Below, in pieces: positions 61,601 through 64,000 of a stretch of 64,000 nucleotides of DNA (position 1 is the stretch's first letter; the number at the start of each line of letters is the position of its first letter). Under the pieces are notes generated by a model. The model was not told the DNA's origin. It saw only the letters and a list, made by a program, of their open reading frames with translations, and did no database searches. A program made the position numbers and the translations under genes. The stretch covers positions 186,001 through 250,000 of the forward strand of contig NZ_JAWLJU010000002.1 in NCBI RefSeq assembly GCF_037120705.1, in the 5' to 3' direction. The stretch is from Pseudoalteromonas sp. UG3-2 (GTDB taxonomy: Bacteria; Pseudomonadota; Gammaproteobacteria; Enterobacterales; Alteromonadaceae).

Positions 61601-61898
61601 GCGTGCGCAGGCAGAACAAAGCATAGCGCAATGGCTGGAGTTTTACTTGCAAGCGTTGACCCAGCCACTGCCTTTTTTCCCTGCAACCAGCTACGAATAC
61701 GCCAAAAGTGAAGATATAAATAAGGCTTTGAATAAATTCCAACCACAATACATTGGCATCGGTGAATGTGAGGACCCCTACATCGCCTTGTGTTTTGCCG
61801 ATTTACGCCCTTATGAAGCGGACTTTATGGCTTTGAGCCAGTCGTTGCTGCAACCGGTTGTTGCTGTGGCTGAGGAGGTGCAACATGCAGATGCTTAA
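58635..61898 (+). CDS. recC: Exodeoxyribonuclease V gamma subunit
   Basis: RecC is the Chi-recognising, strand-splitting subunit of RecBCD. From the ATG at 58635 the protein has 1087 residues and starts MLHIIQSNRMEILQAQL, aligning with E. coli RecC; an upstream in-frame start would add eight. The blocks VLVQSPGMSEWLKLGMSKHL, AQVDFPLPSSFIWGLYQTF, RAIPFKVVCMLGLNDADYPR and GDRSRKLDDRYLFLEALLSA are characteristic. It overlaps recB by 14 bases. Confidence 0.96.
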   Translation: MLHIIQSNRMEILQAQLCTLVKTAPLTSPFAKEVVLVQSPGMSEWLKLGMSKHLGVSAQVDFPLPSSFIWGLYQTFIADVPKESAFNKANMTWKLFSLLPDCLEHGAYLPLKQYLGEDPSGIKLFALCEKIADVFDQYLMYRPEWITAWEQGQDELADVNVKELAPWQPDLWRRLQQQVEQLQQSPYHRSNMHQQLLDALAAADPKQLPERICIFGLSAIATSQLEIFQALAQKTEVFLFFFNPSEHYWGDLVDEKTQAKISAKYAKMPNIAAQEGEYYYIGNPLLSSWGKLGRDYFEQLLQLDASWIDSFDDDFCDTLLANIQAEIYQLAFKGQSLTSDSHWFVSDEGKLPVSSTDRSVVFQDCHTPLREVERLHDYLLDLFANNPALTPKDIIVMMPDVGTYSPFIKAVFDGCDDALKIPYAISDLAIEQERPILTSFVTLADLPSNRFCVSDILDLLGVSAISEQFSLTAQEFDTIRHWLTQVSVKWGLDSEHKSEYGLPKIPLNTWQHGLNRLLLGVAMNDEQTPFESIYAADAVEGMAVQVLNKLIAFIDALSWLKQQLASPKNLAEYAAVLRQAKHCFYAAESEQGWDLLKLDHIIDNIEKHHHNGDIEQAVSAKVLAYLVSQGVKEKGVGQRFLAGAVNFCTLMPMRAIPFKVVCMLGLNDADYPRTVQPIGFDLVSHSTRRKGDRSRKLDDRYLFLEALLSARENLYISYVGRSCYNNEVQVPSVLVSELTEYIGRSFYLEDKPNRDIVGHLTAQLPLQPFNPQHFQPGPLQSYNPTWLWQKQQPRDENTATQALPFSPEGEIELDDFLRGVCAPQRLFYQQVLGVKLQPIAEQSDDEEPFALEPLARYQHLDEVLALQLSERDINTEQVLQRGVLPQANIGKLELTDLMTRVMPMAQIVKPLLAKPKDPIEVNMQVAGKTLVGWLDGLYEDRQVFYRTASIKAKDIIQGYLRHCVAASMALDLTTHIVGLDQSVVFQPMQRAQAEQSIAQWLEFYLQALTQPLPFFPATSYEYAKSEDINKALNKFQPQYIGIGECEDPYIALCFADLRPYEADFMALSQSLLQPVVAVAEEVQHADA

Positions 61899-64000
61899 TG
61901 CCATCACCATGGAGCTAGACGGTCAAAGCTTAATTGAGGCCAGTGCTGGGACCGGGAAAACCTACACGATCACGGGACTCTATTTACGTTATTTATTGGG
62001 GCTCAGAGGGCAAGATAGCGACGCCACGCCGTTGAATGTCGAGCAAATCCTAGTGGTGACCTTCACTGAAGCGGCCACCCAAGAGATTAAAGACAGGGTG
62101 CGTACACGTATTATTCAGGCACGAGATTGTTTACTTGGACAAGCGACGAAAGACGCGCTGATTATGGACGTCTTAGCGCAGGTCAGGGACAAAAAAGTGG
62201 CGTTTGATTTACTGGATGCGGCGGCTAAGTCCATGGATGAAGCGGCGATTTACACCATTCATGGTTTTTGTCAGCGGATGCTTAAACAGCATGCGTTCGA
62301 GTCTAAGGTGGCATTTAACCTAGAGTTTATTCTCGATGAAAGTGAGCTCATTGACGCCGCAGTGGCGGACCATTGGCGACGTTTTGTCTACCCTTTGGAT
62401 CAAGATAAAACTCAAGCGGTGCTGGCGCAATTTGCCACCCCTTATGCTTTAGCAAAACAAATCCGGCCGTTGTTAGCACGTGAGCACGCTAAGATCACCC
62501 CAGAGTTTTCCCTCGACGAGGTGTTTGAAGCCCGAGAAAAGTATCAAACATTGGCACTGTGGCTGAAAGCTGAAATCGTCAAAGCGGACTACGTAAATAT
62601 TTTAAAAAATGCCGGTCTTGCTGGCAATCGTGCGCCCGGACGCAAAGCCAACTTGCAAGCACTAGAAGACTATTGTCACAGCGAACAGTGGTGGTTTGAG
62701 TTTGGCAGCGCAAAGCACTCTTTTAGTTTGTGGGGCAGTGACAGCCTGGCAGAGCCGAAGCATTACAAAAAAAATGTCACGCCATTGCAACATGAGCTGA
62801 TCCGTCACTTCGACACCTTGGCTGAGCTTCACCAGACAGTGAGCAATGGCTTACGATTAGCCCTGATACAGCAAGGTGTGGACGCTGTGCGGCAGTTACT
62901 CAAGGCACACAAAGAAGAGTATGGCTTAATTGCCCCCGACGATCTTTTGCAACAGCTTTACGCGGCATTGCATGGCAGCAGTGGTGACAGCTTAAGCAAC
63001 AAAATTGCGCAGCAGTATCCGGTGGCCATGATCGACGAGTTCCAAGACACCGATCCAATCCAATACGGCATCTTTAGCCGTATCTACCAGCATGACAATA
63101 CGGCGCTGACATTAATTGGGGATCCGAAACAAGCCATCTACGGTTTTCGTGGTGCGGATATATTTACTTACATCAATGCCAAACAAGCCGTGGCGGCACA
63201 AAAGCGCTATACCTTGGCCACCAACTACCGCTCAGACAGCGATGTGGTTGCAGCGGTCAATAGGGTGTTCACGCAGCATCCACATAGCTTTATCTACAAC
63301 CAAGATATTCCTTTTGTGGCGGTTGACGCCAAAGGCAAAAGCGAGGACGAGCAGCTGCTAATACAGCAGCAAAAGCCACCATCACTTTGCTTTACCATCT
63401 TGGATGACGAGCAGGGGCTGAGTAAAAATCAAGCGCAACAGGCATTAAGTCAGGTGTTTGCCAACAAAATTGCTAACCTTATCATGCAAGGGCACAGGGG
63501 CGAGGCCTGCATTGGAAAAGAGGCGGTGCTGCCAGCCAATATTTGTGTACTGGTGAGAGACCGTAATGAAGCCTCCTTAATCAAGCGAGCCTTAGCACAG
63601 CGCAATATTGCCAGTGTTTATCTTGCCCGCGACAGCGTATTTAATCAGCCGCTTGCGGCGGCCATTTATCAGCTTTTGCAGGTGTTACATGGCAGCTATG
63701 ATGAAGCGGCGCTGCGTGGTGTGTTGGCCGGACCGTTATTTAATCTCAGTCATGAATCGTTATATACGCTGCAGTCAAACGAAAAAGCTTGGCAGGGCTA
63801 TCTGCAACTGTTTGCTGAGCTAAGCCAGCTTTGGTACCGCTCAGGGGCCATGGCAATGATGGAGCATTTATTGGTAGCCAGTGAGTTGGCGCATAACTGG
63901 CAACGCCAAGGCTATGAGGTTGAGCGCTGGTTAACTGACTACCGCCATTTAGGTGAGCTGTTACAGCATAAGCAGCTGGAATTAGATGGCACGGGAAGGG
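61885..64000 (+). CDS. recB: Exodeoxyribonuclease V beta subunit, partial
   Basis: RecB is the 3'-5' helicase and nuclease of RecBCD. The frame opens at ATG 61885 inside recC, behind GAGGAGG, and stays open to the end of the window (about 705 codons; complete RecB is about 1180-1220). The Walker A motif ASAGTGKTYTITGLYLRYLL is near residue 18. Motif VVTFTEAATQEIKDRVRTRI and helicase motifs VAMIDEFQDTDPIQYGIF and LIGDPKQAIYGFRGADIFTY follow. The C-terminal nuclease domain lies beyond the window. Confidence 0.96.
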   Translation, partial: MQMLNAITMELDGQSLIEASAGTGKTYTITGLYLRYLLGLRGQDSDATPLNVEQILVVTFTEAATQEIKDRVRTRIIQARDCLLGQATKDALIMDVLAQVRDKKVAFDLLDAAAKSMDEAAIYTIHGFCQRMLKQHAFESKVAFNLEFILDESELIDAAVADHWRRFVYPLDQDKTQAVLAQFATPYALAKQIRPLLAREHAKITPEFSLDEVFEAREKYQTLALWLKAEIVKADYVNILKNAGLAGNRAPGRKANLQALEDYCHSEQWWFEFGSAKHSFSLWGSDSLAEPKHYKKNVTPLQHELIRHFDTLAELHQTVSNGLRLALIQQGVDAVRQLLKAHKEEYGLIAPDDLLQQLYAALHGSSGDSLSNKIAQQYPVAMIDEFQDTDPIQYGIFSRIYQHDNTALTLIGDPKQAIYGFRGADIFTYINAKQAVAAQKRYTLATNYRSDSDVVAAVNRVFTQHPHSFIYNQDIPFVAVDAKGKSEDEQLLIQQQKPPSLCFTILDDEQGLSKNQAQQALSQVFANKIANLIMQGHRGEACIGKEAVLPANICVLVRDRNEASLIKRALAQRNIASVYLARDSVFNQPLAAAIYQLLQVLHGSYDEAALRGVLAGPLFNLSHESLYTLQSNEKAWQGYLQLFAELSQLWYRSGAMAMMEHLLVASELAHNWQRQGYEVERWLTDYRHLGELLQHKQLELDGTGR

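Overview
The window looks like a chromosomal segment of a marine gammaproteobacterium close to Pseudoalteromonas/Alteromonadales. This is inferred from gene order and protein character, not from a database search. Several neighbourhoods match classical gamma-proteobacterial synteny: sodB-grxD, nadK-recN near grpE, ruvC-ruvA-ruvB, tolQ-tolR-tolA-tolB-pal-cpoB followed by a lysine tRNA cluster and nadA, and recC-recB. The base composition is moderate and codon use is ordinary in these regions.

Layout. 1-5.5 kb: the tail of a GGDEF protein, then the stress-associated prkA-yeaH-spoVR operon (minus strand). 5.6-13.7 kb: sodB, grxD and gltBD, with two good ARG-box-like sites upstream of gltB. 13.7-22.4 kb: recN (with a LexA box), a small membrane protein, nadK, an HrcA-like regulator, grpE (with a sigma-32 type promoter), a Bcr/CflA-type MFS transporter, two metallopeptidase-like proteins and a DUF72 protein. 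22.6-30.5 kb: aspS, followed by four tandem convergent copies of an unrecognised secreted protein gene and a fifth decayed copy. Each spacer carries a decayed copy of the 3' end of aspS. 30.5-38.4 kb: ruvCAB, a probable minus-strand small RNA, and the complete tol-pal operon. 38.5-41.1 kb: seven tRNA-Lys genes with two aborted tRNA-Lys units, nadA and tRNA-Ser.

41.1-55.2 kb is an accessory island. A 5'-truncated RHS/YD-repeat gene ends in a GIY-YIG-like nuclease domain and is followed by a leucine-rich-repeat immunity candidate. Downstream are two displaced RHS C-terminal tips, each starting at the same point of the RHS core, several small immunity-like genes, and five copies of one terminator that closes each cassette. 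The island is littered with insertion sequences: IS630, IS30, IS3 with a nested IS110, IS21, IS66 and IS4 relics, a MITE, an integrase tail, and a PrlF-YhaV type toxin-antitoxin pair. The nested IS110 element has a long left non-coding end. Short segments in it match its own ends and its present target, as expected of a bridge RNA.

55.2-64 kb returns to ordinary genes: a TetR regulator divergent from an old-yellow-enzyme reductase with palindromic operators between them, a GGDEF protein, recC, and the first two thirds of recB, which runs off the window.

The most interesting systems are the RHS toxin/immunity cassette array, the tandem secreted-protein family that carries an aspS tail in every repeat, the IS110 bridge-RNA candidate, and the tRNA-Lys array with two identical aborted units.
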